Shown piece by piece: positions 22,001-37,000 of a stretch of 46,806 nucleotides of DNA. Source of the stretch: Zygnema cylindricum (lineage: Eukaryota; Streptophyta; Zygnematophyceae; Zygnematales; Zygnemataceae). How positions within the stretch are numbered: the stretch's first letter is position 1; every line of letters starts with the position of its first letter. A model generated the notes under the pieces. The model was not told the DNA's origin and searched no databases. It saw only the letters and a list, made by a program, of their open reading frames with translations. The DNA lies in NCBI GenBank assembly GCA_037447655.1, contig JBBHKE010002345.1, positions 1 to 46,806 of the forward strand. Direction: 5' to 3'. The position numbers were made by a program, and so were the translations under genes.

Positions 22001-25000
22001 CTCCCTTTATCTCGCCCTTTCCCTGTCTTTATCCCCCTCGTATTTACCTCCACCCATTCTATCACCCTCTCTCTCTCAGTCACTTTCTCCTCTCCTTCCC
22101 GTTTCACCTCTCCCTTTCTCTCTTTCTCTCCAACCCACTCTCCTTCTCCCACTCCTCCCTCTGCCCCTCCCTCTCTCTCTTGTATTCCCTCACCCTCTTG
22201 ACTCTTACACTCTCTCCTCCGCTCTCTCCCTTTCCCTCTCCCCCGCCCTAGTCAGGTCTCCACTTCTTTCCCTCCCCTTCTTTTTCTCTCTCTGCCTATC
22301 TATCTCCCTGTCCATCTCCATCTCCTTTGCCTCACTCTCCCGCGCTCCCTACCCCTCTTTCCCTTTACGCCCTCCTTTTCCTCTCCCTTTCCCCCTTATT
22401 TTGAAATACTTGCTCTTCCTCGTCCTCTCTCTTTTCATCTTCCTCTCCCTCTCCCTCTTACTCTCCCTTTGCCTGTCCCTCTCCCTCTCGTTTTCATGCC
22501 AACCTAACCATCACCAAAGCAATGAAATTTTTCTTTCTCGGCTGGTGTGCACACAGAGTTTCCGTGCACTTTTGGACGCAACAATCCATGCGGCGTTGGC
22601 ACATGTGTCGATTCCATGGGAGATTACACGTGCATTTGCCCTCTTCTGTACACGACAGACAAATCTAACGGCGTGCTCACTTGTGTTCAATGTGAGTTGA
22701 ATGCTAAAAATCTCAATCTAAGTGAAACCACAAAAATAAAATACTTCAGCGTGAAGTGCTACGACAAATCACAGTGGTCTCTCTCACTCTTTCTCCCTCT
22801 CTCTCCCTCTCCCTCTCTTTCTCTCTCTATTGTAGTTTTTCCCTGTTGTTTTGTTCCAACGTTAATTGACCCGCGAGCACTTTTCATATCGGACAAATGT
22901 CCTGACCAAATGAGTCTTGTTTTTTACTATTATTACATACGATAAGGGAACAACGGGCTCTCCGTTGCATTGGCGAACCCTGCAATGAGAAATTGAATGA
23001 TTTTGTCAACAAAAATGTCTATTGCAGATGCGCCTTAACTCTAACCCGTTAATGATATTCTATCTGGGACATGGAAACCTAAAGAGTTCAGCTCCGATTA
23101 ATGAAATGAAATTGATGCGGATCTCGTGGTGGCCGTTGATGCGACTGAATAAATTGTTACGAGACAAAAAATTCGAATGTGAACATTATTATACAATAAA
23201 AGTTGGTTAACCTTTTGTATTTTTTTATTTCTAGAGGTTTAGGGTGCGTACTACTTACCCGCATCGATGCACCGATCAATAGGTGTCTTTTTTTGCAAAT
23301 ATGCATGACATTTTTGTTCTATGGTTAAATTCTGTTTTTTATTCTGTATCTGAGTCGTAGAGTTAAACTTGTGTTATTTGAAATTTTGACCTTCTACCTA
23401 TCGCGGACATCAAAAACGTTTCTGTTGAATGCCCCGTGTATATGGAAATATTGAATTGTAAAAACTATAAATTGGAAACTGGAACTTGAAGGTTGCTAGC
23501 TGAGATGTTGAATGTAGATTTTTTTTTGTTTATTTCCTCAATTCTTTTCATGTGTTAGTTTTAAAATTGAAGGTTGAGGGCTCATAAAGAAATGTGGATT
23601 TGTTTCTTATGTTGGTTTAAATTTGACTGGTTGAATCAACATTTGAAATTGAAAATCCACGAATTGAGAATTAAGTTCATTTGGATCAAAACAAAACTAA
23701 AAATTGAAAGGGAAGTGCACTACTCGTGAACTCAAACTTGAAAAAATGAAACAACTATGGAATTTTATTGTTGATAGTTTTGAACATTTCATGCCAAAAG
23801 TTATCAATAAAGAGATGGTGAAATACTGATGCTATAGTTGACTCGAAAAAGTTAATTTGAAAACTGACAAACGGTAATATGCAATTCAAAATGGAGAACT
23901 TAAAAAGAGAATAATAACTCATGGATGTGGAAGAATTTGGTTGGCTCTTTACTCATTGTGTCTTTTCAGTTTGTCTTTTTTTTTCCTTTTTTTCTTTCAT
24001 TTTTGTCCTTTTGTCTTTTTTGTCTTTTTCTCATAGTTTTTGTTGAATGTTTCTTTTCTTTTGCAGCTGTAAGTGCCAGTGTCACAGGAAATCCCCAATA
24101 TTACACGATTCCAAAAGGATTTAATATTACTTGCGACACCATATATAACGTGTACGGAATGAACCGAACTTATTTTAGAGCTCAAAATCCTGTAAGTTAC
24201 AACAACGTTTTTTGAAGTAAAACCAATTTTTCCAATTATAATCTGTTTAAGAAATTGTATATTGAGAGTTAAATTATAAGAACTCCTTGCAAACGTAATT
24301 CAAGAGAATTTCATGTCCATGACCACAATTAGTGAGAACCACCCAGGAAAATACTTTCTTTTCGCTATTTGTGGGCGTTGGCGTCCGCATCGCTGTTGTT
24401 GTTGCTAATATCATCGGTATTAGTGTCGTCCTCATCTTTCTTGTCCTCCTGGTACTCGTCTTTGTCCTTCTCCCCGCCCTCCTTGTCGACATCGTCGTTG
24501 CTGCTATCACAATCGTCATCTTTGACGTCAACATCCCTTGTCGCAGCCATCAACATCGTCGTCGTCGTTGTCGTCGTCGTTGTCGTCATAATCACCGACA
24601 TCGTCATCATCATCATTGACTTCGTTGTTGTCGTTTCTGATATCTTGTCGTCCGTAGTGTCCTTGTTAGCCTTAATTTTGGAATCCTCGTCATCGTCACT
24701 GTCCTTGTTGTTACCCTCGTTGTCACCCTCGTCGTCATACTCATTGTCGTCCTACATGGTGTCGTTTTCTTCGTGGCGTCAATGTCCTCTCCATCGCCCT
24801 TATCGTCGTTGTTTTCATCATCCTTGTCATCAACGTCGTAGGTGGCATCGTCGTCATCAGCGTATCCGCGTTGATGTCATTCTCATTAGTGTCGTCGTCT
24901 TCACTGTCATCATTATTTGATGCTGTAGCCGTTGTTTCTAGTGTCATCGTCACGCTTGGTGCCTTCGTCCTTGTCCTCGTGATTTGGTGTCTTCCTCATC

Positions 25001-28000
25001 GTCTCCATCACCGTACATGGCATCTTTGCTCTCGTTGTTGTCGTTGCTGTTGACATCGCCATAGCCAACATCGTCATCGTCACCGTCGTCTTTGCCGTCT
25101 TCATGGTTGTCACCACTGGTGCCGTCGTCGTCGACAACATCGCTGCCGCCGCACTCGTTGTCATCATTGGTGGGGGCGTAGTCCTCGTTGTCATCTTCGT
25201 CTTTGTTGTTGTTGTTGTTGTTTGTGGTGTGGTTTTTCTTTCAATTTTGACATCGATAGCAATGAATTTTGTTGAATCACGAATTGATTTGAATTCATTT
25301 ATTGCCTTTATCCCAAATACAGGGATTAGATTGTACCCAATTTTTAAAAGCGTCTGCAACTGTGAACGTCACTGAAGGCGAGAAATGTTCCGTAACTTAT
25401 GCCGTACAAGAGGTAAAATCCCTTAAGAACCTCAAAATAATATTACGATATGTCTGTATATATATATATATATATATATATTTTTTTTCTTGTTTCAATA
25501 TCCTTTGTCTCAAGTGACATACTTCAACTTTGTTTAAAAAAATTGGGTAAAAACAATGAAAAATATTGTTTATGCAAACGGTGTGCATAACCTTAAAGAA
25601 AACAAATATAATTACTAGTAAACTACAATTATAAAAAATAATGCACTTTTTCTCTGATTTTCTTCTTTTTATTGTAGTAAGCTCAAAAAAATAAAACGCC
25701 CTGAAAAACATGAACTTTTAAAAACAAAGGAAAAAAAAACACGAGTAAAATAACGACTAAATGACCTTATCTGCTCTCTCCCTTATTTTTATATGTCCCT
25801 TTCTAACTATTTTTGTTCCATATCATGTGTCACAAATTTGTTATTTTTGTTTAGAATGACACTTGTTTGTCAATCGCGAGCACTTTTAACATAAAATCTC
25901 TTAATGGAAGCGGGTCCCCAAATCCGAGTCTCAACTGCTCTCAACTCCAGATTTTTCAACAAGTATGGTGCCCCAAACTTCCATTTGCAAAATACTTATT
26001 CCAGAATGCTCTCATTTTTCAAAATATTAATCTGCTTAACACTCATTTTGTAAGTTATCCGTTAAGCAATATCGTCTTTCGGCAATGTCCCCTTTTTACA
26101 ATGCAAGATTCTAACAATGTATTCTTTTCGCAATTTATCCTTTTTTTTTCTTGTGGTCTTTCTGTTTGGCAAATTACCATTTGCTGTGCTTATGATGACA
26201 AATTGCTCTGCTTATGCTGAATATTTTTTTGTTTTTAACTTTTTCCCACCTTTTATGTATTCACTTGCTTGTTTTTTTTATTAAAATCTTTGGTTCAAGA
26301 TTCTGTTTGAAAGTTTTTTTTTTGCGCCCTTTTACAACGACAGTTGTGGCCATTAATAAAAATTTAGGAACGCACAATTTTATATTAAGTTTAAAGTTTC
26401 ATATCAAATTTCCAATCCAGCTGAGAACTTCAAACAAAATACAGCTAGTTCCTTCTATGTGCAAAATAGACATGCCAAACTATTTTCCAAGCAAACATTT
26501 TAAAGCAATCATCTCTAAAACAAACCTTTCCAAAAACCTTTCTAGATTACATCATTTTTTAATTTTTGTTTTGTTCCAATTACTTTTTTTATTAAAGATC
26601 AGTTTTTTCACACACTATTTTTCAGGTTTGCATCATAAGGGGAGACGCAATTCCCGGAATTTGTGTGAAATTCCTTTCCGCACAGAAGGGCCAAAGCTGT
26701 ACTTCTATAATAAATACATATTTTGCGGGTAATATCACTAAGTTTTATTGGCTCAATCCTGGAGTGCATTGTGGAAAGTTGTTCAACGACGGGGATCAGG
26801 TAGTTCATAGAATCATTTTTTTTTTTCAAATGGGTATTAGCATATTGAAATGCAAAAGAAGACATTTCATGATAAACATCTGGTAAACCAAAATATTTTA
26901 CGCAGGGGCGTTTGCAACCTACCATACAAAAAGAGTTTTTTTTTGGCCTATTAGAGTACAACAAAAGGTTTTCATAAACCCTTTTATCTTGCAAATGTGT
27001 ATTACTTAGCATATTAACAGACAAAAGAGATATTTCATAAACCCATATATATGCAATCACAACAAGAGGTACCCCATTAAATAATATCACAAATGGGTAT
27101 TTTCACATTAGTATCATCGACAACAATGTGTCAGTGAACCAACTCGATCCGTATCCTTCAGAATTTTTATATTTTTAATGTAAAAAGTTTGAGATTTCAG
27201 GCAAATAATATGAAACTTATTGTCTCCAATTTCGAGCTAACAAAAAGAAAGAAGGTGGTTCACTTCTTACAACATTTCACTTTTCCAAATGAAGGTCTAA
27301 AACTCGCCGATTTAAACACAAACAAAACAAAACTTCCATAACATGCCAAAAAGACCCAAACAAATCCCACCTTCAGATGTTTATTGTATTGTTAATTTTC
27401 CTTTTCACAATTCCAAAATTTACGGAAAACATACAAGAATAGAGGCCGAAATATTTTCAATCGTTTTTATTTAAAGAAAATGGGGAACGACTATCCAAAA
27501 TTTTCAATCAACTTTTCAACTTGTCACACATCTCTTTTTGTGTTTCTAAACTTGTCATTGTTTTACTCATTTGAAGGGTAGTAACAGTTACAACTAAGAT
27601 TAGTTAATTCAACATTTATAGCTCATTCCAGAATTTTTACGTACGAATGGATGTCCATTTCCTATGTTTAAAAAATAAGTTTAAAGTTAAAAATCGTTCA
27701 GGAATCCTAGATTATTTTAAAGTTTCTTTATAATGTTAGTAAACCTCTCTCTTCTCCTCTCTCCCCTTCTCCAACTCTCTCTCCCTTTTTTTTTTTTTTC
27801 CAAAACCTTTTTGCAGATATGTTTGGAGTCTGCTACGATACTAACAGGTTGCAGATTTACGTCCTGCATCAAAAGACAAGCGGATAATTGCAAAACTATA
27901 ATTAGGGACTATTTTGCGAACATCGGAAAAACGTTCAAATCCTTAAATGGTTTTGCTTGCACAGATTCAAAACTTAAACTTCTGGATCGAATTTGCGTTC

Positions 28001-31000
28001 CAAATGAAAAAAAATGTCTAGGTCCATCGCTACCTCCTTCCCCATCTCCTCCTCAACCTCCTCCATCTCCTCCTCCATCTCCTCCTCCATCTCCTCCATC
28101 TCCTCCTCCATCTCCCCCTCCGTCTCCTCCTCCATCTCCTACATCTCCCCCTCCAAGACCTCCACCACCTCCACCTCTTACGCGTATGATACCTTCCCTA
28201 CAACTTTCATTTTCGTAGTTGTTAAATTTATTCATCGAACTGAAGGAAAAAAAAAATGATTAATAGTCAACAACCAAATAAGTAGAAATAGCTTAGAATG
28301 CTGGTTAAGTTTAGAGTACGAACGAACTGAATATGTCATAAAAAATAAAGTGAATAAGTTGACTAAAATCAAAAAGTGATAAAAAATCAGCTACCAAATA
28401 GGCTGACAAAATTTTGTGAAGCGATGTTAGTTTAGCAATACAACAAACACGGTAAAAGTTTATAAAAATAATTATAATTCAAAATCCTAAGAACAAAATT
28501 GCAAAATAAAAATATTAGGTCTGTTGACCAACACAACAGTAAATATTCAAGCAAGTGATTAAAATTGATAAAAAATAAAAAAACAGATCTCAAACATTTG
28601 AGTTTTCCATATATTCTTACAATGAATTCAAAATTACAAATGTTACTATAGTTGTGTCAAAAAAAGTACAATAGATATTCTTGGCGAATTTAAAAAATCA
28701 AACGCTTTTTGGGTTATACGGTGGTTTTAGGATTGTTTATTTTAAGTTTTTTCCCCTTTGCATCTGTATTCTTGCAAGCCACAAAATAGCTTTATCTTAC
28801 AACAATTGTGACAAACACTCATTTACTGTCTCTTTTTTAGCAGATGGACCAGAGAAATCTAGAAGGAAAAGCTTTATGTTGGCCATAATAATTTTGTAGA
28901 AGTTTTCGCGGTTTAGACGATTTTGAGTTTGCGATAACTTATATGGATGACAATATTTAGGAGTTCCTAACTTGACGATTTTATTGTAAACATTGGAAAA
29001 AAATGTGTTAGAAAATTATAGGATGCGATTACAATAAATGATTTCGTTATAATTGCCAAATTTCTCGTTTTTTTTTTTCAAAAAAACAATGGTCGGAATG
29101 GTCAATTTGAATTCCAATTGTTGTGGTAAATCTAAAGCACTTTTTCATGACTTATCACGTCATTTCTCATCGTTTTGATACTGTTGTGTTTTTTTTTTTT
29201 TTTGGAACTTACAGCCAGAAAATTCGGCTTATCTGAAGGTTCTATCCCATTTGTACCCCCCAAACATGTCAATAAGTACTTCCGATATTTAAGTTCCGGA
29301 TATTCTGACTTCTGGAAAACTTGGGAAACATTTTTAAAATTGGATTGGGAAAAACAAGGAGCCCTTCAAGTCGTCAAAGATCAAGAATCTTGCAGTAAGC
29401 ATTAATTGCCCTTTTTTCTTACTTCTCCTTGTTCACATTGCCTTGAAATATGATTGTTGGAGACTTTATCCGTTAGTTTTCGGTTTAATTTTGTTAAAAA
29501 AGTGAAAGCAATCAGATTCATTGTCTTTGCATAGAAATTTAAAAAAATTAAAATACAAGTAGCAAATTACATCTAGCCAAATTTGAATTAATAAAGTACA
29601 TGAATATGTCAAAACTCAATACGTCCTAAGTTTGGAGGATGCAATTTGTATGTACACTTTGTATGCAAATGTCATACTATTGAAAAAATAACAGACGCAA
29701 CAAGAGCAATCTAAACTTGCTCAAATTTTCTTACTCTGTAATAATATCAATCGACCTTTTTTTTTTCCAACTACTTAATTGTTAAATTTTTTTCTGTTTT
29801 TTTGTTGTTTCTGATTCCTTTTTTAAAGGTAGTTGCTGGATCCATGCTCCAGTTTCCGCCATCGAAAGTGTCTTGTATTTGGCAAATATAACAGACGATC
29901 TACCGAACATTTCGGAAAAATCGTTAATAACATGTATGGGAGCTACTTGTGAAGTGTACGGATGGCCAACTGAAACTCTCGATTATGCAACAGAAAAAAG
30001 TCTTGTTTTGTTGAGCGATTATCGGTCAACTGCAAAATGTATAGAACAAACTGTAAGTAATACTTTATAATGGCATTTACATTTGTCTTAAAATGCCTTA
30101 AAACTAGTGAGTCAGCATATTTTAAATAATTTTACCTAGTTTGGCTGCTGTAGCTTTTTTGGATGTCGTCCGTGAAACAAAATGTGTCGGAAGGAAAAAA
30201 AACAAAAAAACTTGTTTTCAATGACATATATACGGTTCAAAACTTTGTAATTTCATCTTTTGAAGATTTTTATATCGGCTTTTGAACAACTTTCTAAAAT
30301 CACTACCTGATGGAAAATGATAAAGTTCTCACAATTGTATGTATGTTTCTGCAGGTACAACCTAATATAAGAATAAGTTCATATGAGCAAGTGAAATACA
30401 ACGGATGGTTGGGATTACTTTTGGCCCTTCAATTTCAACCCGCAATTGTGAATATCGAAGCAAGTTCCGAAAGTTTTCAAAATTTTATCGGAGTAAGATT
30501 TCATTTTGATACCCTTTTTCATTCCAGTAGCGTGTTTTCAGGTTTACAGGTTTTTCAAATTTTCAAGTTTCAAATTTTATAACTTTTAAACACTTATTAT
30601 TTTCTGCATTATTTTTTATCTAATTTTCTATTCAAATCAAAGGTTTCGAGTCTATAAATGTTTTCTTTGATCTTTCCCACCGTTATTAAACAATGTTAAC
30701 TTCAAATAAAAATACTTTTCGTTTCTTTTCCTTTTCTTTTCGTATTCCACATGGGAATTTATGAATTACGAAAAAATTGTAGATCGTTAGACTTTGGATT
30801 TTTGTAAAAAAATATGAGGTCTCTCCATTCCACTCCCTCTCCCTCTCCGTATCTCTCCCCCTCTCCTTCTCCGACTCCCTCAACCACGCCCGGTCCATCT
30901 CCCTCACCCCTCCATCTCCTCCCTCTCCTCCAGCTCCTATCCCTCTCCCTCTTTTGCTAACTCTCCCTCTTATTCTCCTTCTCCCTCTCCCTCTTTCTCT

Positions 31001-34000
31001 TCCTCTCCTTCTCCATCTCATCTCCCTCCTCCCCCTCTCTCTCTTTCGCACTCTCTCACTATCTCTCTCTCTTTACTCCACTCTCTACTCTCTCTGTACT
31101 CCTTTTTCTCTCTACTATCTATATTCTCTTTTTCAAATATCTCTCTTTCCCTGTTCCTTTGGATTGGTCTTCGACCGAATTAAGTGTAGATCAATCCTCA
31201 AGTTTCCGGTACATTAAATCCAGTGTGGTTCAATCCTTATATCATAATTATTATTTACTATTTTATTTGGGCAGACTGGAATATACGACGACCAAGAATG
31301 TTTTGCGAATGGAATCGACCACACGGTGGTAGTGATCGGATACAATCTCCTCTCATCACCCCCATTTTGGAGAATAAGAAACTCTTGGGGTACAAATTGG
31401 GGAGATCAAGGAAATATGAAATTAAAAATAACGGACGGAGACGGTATTTGTGGTATAAATGTCCTTCCGGCTTTTGTTCCTATCGTGAAAGCAAAAGGTA
31501 AATTAATAAATTATATTATGCATGAAAATTCTTAATTTTTAAATATCGAAATACAATATAACATATGTACGTATATTATATACAAATACAAATATACATA
31601 GATACATTTTACATTCCCTAATTATGTATGATTATTTTTTTCGACTTGTTAACAGAAAATTGTCTTGGCGACGCCCTATGACCTGATGCCCAGCACGGGG
31701 TGTTTTAAAGTCTAGAAACCCTAAATAACCCTATGAAACCCTAAAAACCCACTAAAAAATAGTTTATCCACCTCCTCTCAACACCAAAATATTTATCGGA
31801 ATTGATATTTTGTTTTTGTTCTTGTTGGATATTTAGCATCGCAAATGGCTGGAGAGAATTTTCATGTTTATATCTTTTTGTAATCATTTAAATATCTTAT
31901 TATTTTTTTATTTTATTTGTCGAAATTTTTCACTTTACGAGGTGCAGTGACGAGAATAAGGTTACAAAATTCCATTCTTTTTCTCTGAAAAAGTAACTTA
32001 AGTCTTCAACCAAATAACAAGTGTTTCGACGACTTTTTTTAATTTAATTTATTAAGATACATAAAAATAAATTTGTTATTTTTGGTAATATAGTACCTAA
32101 CGAAAGTAAAATTCATCATAAAAGTTTCAGATATATTTAATCATTGGTATTTAAAATAGTGAAAAACACGGCTTTTTCGTTTTCTAGTTTTAATGTATGT
32201 TCTAATTTTGCATGTTTAATGTTTTGAAAACCAAACTACTCCAACTACAAGTAACACGTCAAATACTGTATCGCTTAAGGTCTCATTTTCAAAATATAGT
32301 TTTTTTTATCGTGAAAGCATATCATATTTTTCTATTGTGGATATTATTAACTTAAATGTGAAGGGTTTAGAGACATTTTTAAGGATTTATTCATACTGAA
32401 AGTTGACATTATAGTTTCTTAGATTGACTTTTAAGCATGCAAATCTTGTTTTGAAAAATGTATCTCAAAACCAAAAGATTCATACATCTTAAAAAATGAC
32501 ACGAAAAAAACTCTTCAACGACAAATGACAACTCTATAGATTAACTGTTTTTATCGTAACAAAGGGAGAGAGAGGAAGAGAGAGGGGGAGGGAAGGAGAG
32601 AAAGAGAGAAAAAAGAGGGAGAAGGGAGAAGGAAGAAGAGCAGGAAGGGTCTATAGGGTAAGCGTTCATGTTAATGTTTAAACTTCAGGTTACTAACCTT
32701 TAATTTCACAAAATCAACTTCATTACTTTCAAAAAAATTAACATATCTCTCCCTCCCTCCCCATTTATTCATTTTTTTGTTTTTCTTGTTCTTATTTTTC
32801 CTTCTTCCTACCCCTCTCTCTTACCTCTCCCTCGCGAGACACTCCTACCTTCCCCCCACCTCAGGCACAGACCCTTGTTTCCTTAACGCGAGACTTCCTT
32901 ATATAAACCCTTGTGGAGGCGGAAAATGTGTTCCGAGTAGGACAAGTTACACGTGCAGATGCTTCAGTCCTTTTGTGCTAGTTACAAATTCGGATTTCAC
33001 CAAAACTTGTGCTCCGGGTGAGTTAAACTTTTCCAACATTGAACCCACCTCCCTCTTATCCCATCTCTCTGTTCCTTTAATTAAAATCCATCACTGAACC
33101 CCCCCTACCTCTTCCTCTCCCACTCCAACCCCCTCATTCTTCCTCTTCCTCTCTCTTTCACCTTGTTCTCCTTTCCGTATCCTTCTCCCTCTCTATCTAC
33201 TTATTCTCCCTCACCCACCTATCTTTTCCATTTTCCTCATCCCTCACCCTCTCATTTTCCCTCTCCTCTACCTTTCGATCTCCCTCTCACTCTCACTCTC
33301 TACACTCTTTCTCTCTCAAATTTCCCTCTCCGTTGCTCTTATTCGTTTTATGTGATCCCTGGCGGTCCATCAATGTCGTTAAACCCTATCGCTTTCTTAC
33401 ATGTAACATGGCGTGGTGCGACGGATCAAAACGTTCGCAATTGAAGTGACGATCCTACGATTCAAATAGTGTTCTGTACGGAAGTGCGTCGTTTTGATGC
33501 GCGTCTATTCTTCGAAAGTGATACTTGGCACCAATTCATTTGACAAACACAATAAGTAGCCCGTTACAGATAGGCACACAAAAATAAATTATAAAATATT
33601 CATTTCATTTCATCATCTCTCTTACTACAGGTTTGCAAGCTTCGACTTCCTTTATAAACTTTTTGTACATTCTTGTTTGAGATTATTTTAGTACGTAGAG
33701 GGAGATTGTAGCTTAGGATACTCTGTAGAAAAACGATTTACTTCAATCGGGGCTCAATTTGACTTTCAACTTGCGACCATTTGACCATTAATACATTCAA
33801 TATTGCCTAAATTTGTCTATTCTATTGATGTGAATCTTATGCTTCTCCCAATCCTATCTACTTCGTGATCCACTAAAGGCTACTTTCTCCGTGCATTAAT
33901 GTTTTGTATCTATGTGATGGGTGCGCACTAGCTTGTATGATTGTGCAAAACTTAAAGGTACTAGGCCCACAACCCTTAGCTTCATCGAAATCGAAAATTT

Positions 34001-37000
34001 AGATAATCGATTAGGAGTTGAGTATAAGGAAAGTTATTAAAGGAATTCAAAAATCAGCTCTGATGAAACCGAGATCGATTCCTGTAGATGCTACAGCGGC
34101 AATCAAAAAAAGATTATGTTATGCTTACCAAGAAAAAGAGATAGTTGACCTCAAGACACGTTAAGTGTGAAGGGAGTTTGAAATTCAAGCGATATGAAAG
34201 TAGAAAAAGGAGGAATTGTTGCAAAAATGAAATTGGCAGAATATTAAGACTACCAATATCAAAGCATAACTTTGATAGAGTGTCACATCTCTCAATACAC
34301 TAGTCTACTTGATGAAGCTCATACAATTGGGTTTCACCTCTTTATTGGCACGAAAATTTCGCTATTCATCCTAACCCTCTTGGAGAAGCTCAATGAAATT
34401 ATTACATGGCTTGAATGAACAGATCCGACAACGTTGAAGTGCAATGAAGCGATCAAAGAGCTGTTTGATTTCAGTTCAAACAGTGACGAGTCACAAAACA
34501 ATGTTAACTGTAAGACCTCCGAAGAAGTGCCTGCAAATAACTGAGGAAGAAACTAAGTTACGACAACCGAGGAGGAAGCTAAGTTACGACAACGTGACAA
34601 ACAAAAGGGACTCCTCCATCATGAAAAGGAGGAGTGACTCTTTAAGGCATGAATCACGCATCCAACAAGGGGAATCGCCAAAGTGTCACGGATGATCCGA
34701 ACACTACAAGGTTGATTTGTACAGATCCACCACACAACAAAGAAACGTCATTAAACTCGAATACTAGAAACGAAACTATGGGAATGAATTGAAAGAAATC
34801 CAACACGTCGTAACGAAAAATATACACATCACAGAATTGAGCGTAGTTGCTTATCAAAAAGAGAATGCAAAGATCGGACGATTAGTTGCAAGTCCATAGA
34901 TCATCCGCAGCAATGACACTGCAAAAGACGATGATTCCAGGAAAACGTGACTCAAGACGAAGCATGACACACAGAAAATCTGCGAGCAAATGATAGAAAC
35001 TCAAAGCCAAGCGTTAGTGTACAGACAAAAACAGAACCCACCCAAGGATGTCACTTTGCATTTTTTGTAGCAAAAGATTTATGGTAGGAGGAAAGCGAGG
35101 CAAAAAAGAGGAGACAACTCACCAAAGAGGCTTTTTCATCAAGTGATAAAGAGCATTCAGCCCCACAAATAGGAAAAAAAACTCCATCCTCTTTCGCCCT
35201 CACTGTCAACACTAGCAGATTCCAGCATAGAACTTAAGGTTTTGAGGATCAAAAAACCAATCACTCAAAAAAGAACGAAACAACAAAATCAAAGATATTT
35301 TTTGGTATAATAGTAAAGATCAAGGTGATCATGAGCAAAAGTATGGACAAGACAATCAACCTTTTGAATGCTTAAACACAAGTTATAAAACAAGAGAGAA
35401 AAAATAAAAATTAGACAAAAAATCAGGTCGTATTGGCGAGAGGCAAAAATGATCCAAAGGCAACAAACCAAAATATCAAAACTCTCTTCAGTGGAAGCCT
35501 AAGCGCTGCATTGAAAGTAGTCCCGGGCTAAAAATGAAATGCATTCTTAACTTTGGAATTAGAAGAGAGAACTTAACTTCTTATCCCCAAAAAGAAGCGC
35601 TAATCAACAACGATTGGAGAAGAAACGGAGAGGAGGACCAGGATGAGAACCTAAAAAGATGAAGTCTTTGTTGGTTTTAGACAATCTCGGACGACATTGT
35701 GTACAGATATCGGATCGCCGATATTGTACGGACGGACGGATAAAATCGTACGAAATCTTTGGACGATTCCATGACATACATTTTCGGTGGAAATCATACA
35801 TATTTTGGGACGCGGCAACCGACGGTCGACATTGTACATTTTTGGCGTGTAGCCATTGTACCACACGAATGCACAAATTCATCAGGGGACTGGAGAGCAC
35901 TTGCTTAAATAGAGAGCAAAGCATACGAAAAAGATCTATCTCTCTCACACATCATAGGATAGTAATTTGTTTAGGCAATGGTGTTTTATTTCATCTATAG
36001 AAACACACTGTAGAGATAGATCACCGGAGATCATTACAGATCATAGAGATTAGACATTTTGTCTTTTGAGGATAAATCAAGCTTTATTTAGTTAGAAGAA
36101 TGTCTTTGAGACAAGTGTAATTCCTACTTTTACTAATTCCGTTGAAAGTTGTTTAAACCTGCCTGCTCTATTGTCTACATCTATTTCTTCTCCCACCTCT
36201 AAACTCTTGTGAGCCACATAACGGCACCCTTTCCAATGTATACTTAAAGCTTATCTACCCTAACCCTTGGCTAGGGGCTAGAGTGAGCGCCTAAAGTTAA
36301 AAGTTATGGGCCCACTGCAAAGTGGTGCCCCGTGTTGTCTTTAGAGTCTCTAGAGTAGAGGAGTTGAACGCATGCAAATCTGAGGAGTTGAGCGCAGGCA
36401 AATCCGAGCAGTGAGTCCGCAGCGACGTAGCTCCGTTTCTTGCAAAAGCTACAAAGGCAGCAGACTGAAAGCGATCAAAACAGTTTCAACTTAAAGTCAA
36501 ATCCCAAAGATCAAGGACCAAACATTCTGTCAAATGGAAAGGATCACGAGGGACCATGTCAAACATGTGACAAAGTCAAAGGGGATGTAAGAGATATCGA
36601 GGAAAGCAATGGACTCATCAAGCGTGGAGGAAGTCAAAGAAAGCAACAGTAGTTTAGACACAAACCACGCAGAGGATGTAGTCAAACCCAACCTGTCATT
36701 CGCAAGGAAAACAGAGCTTACCAAAACTTTTCTCCAAACATCCTATCAAGATGGAACATCCAACGAATCATACACCAATCACTATTCTAACCTCTTAGAC
36801 CAAGAAAAGTCCTCGTTTTTTTAGTTGCCACGCAAATTTGTTGGTTGATCCCCTCACTACCAAAGCAGTTCACAGATGTCATCACCTGGTTGCACCTGGT
36901 TGGAGGAGAAAAACTCGGAACAGTGGGAGTTGAACAAAGTGGTGGAGTTGCTCAAGGATATCGAATCCAGCATCACAAACGTGTCCGTAGTCGACATAAA

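Noticed and set aside
21751-22700. Frames of up to 279 codons around the EGF exon
   Set aside because: Most of the length is the CCTCTC tract of intron 1. Only 22557-22691 carries a real module in the reading frame joined to exon 1.
24274-25375. Several long frames on both strands (Val/Ile/Ser-rich, Thr/Met-rich, Asp-rich)
   Set aside because: They follow the GTC trinucleotide repeat of intron 3 and lack any motif; the same applies to 41316-41881 in the duplicate.
28842-28899. Possible small exon after TTTTTTAGCAG between linker and peptidase
   Set aside because: There is no good donor before an in-frame TAG, and direct splicing of 28183 to 29215 keeps phase 1 on both sides.
31716-31752. 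Interstitial telomere array
   Set aside because: Only a few irregular CCCTAAA-like units; similar motifs belong to dispersed repeats elsewhere in the window, so a telomeric origin is not supported.
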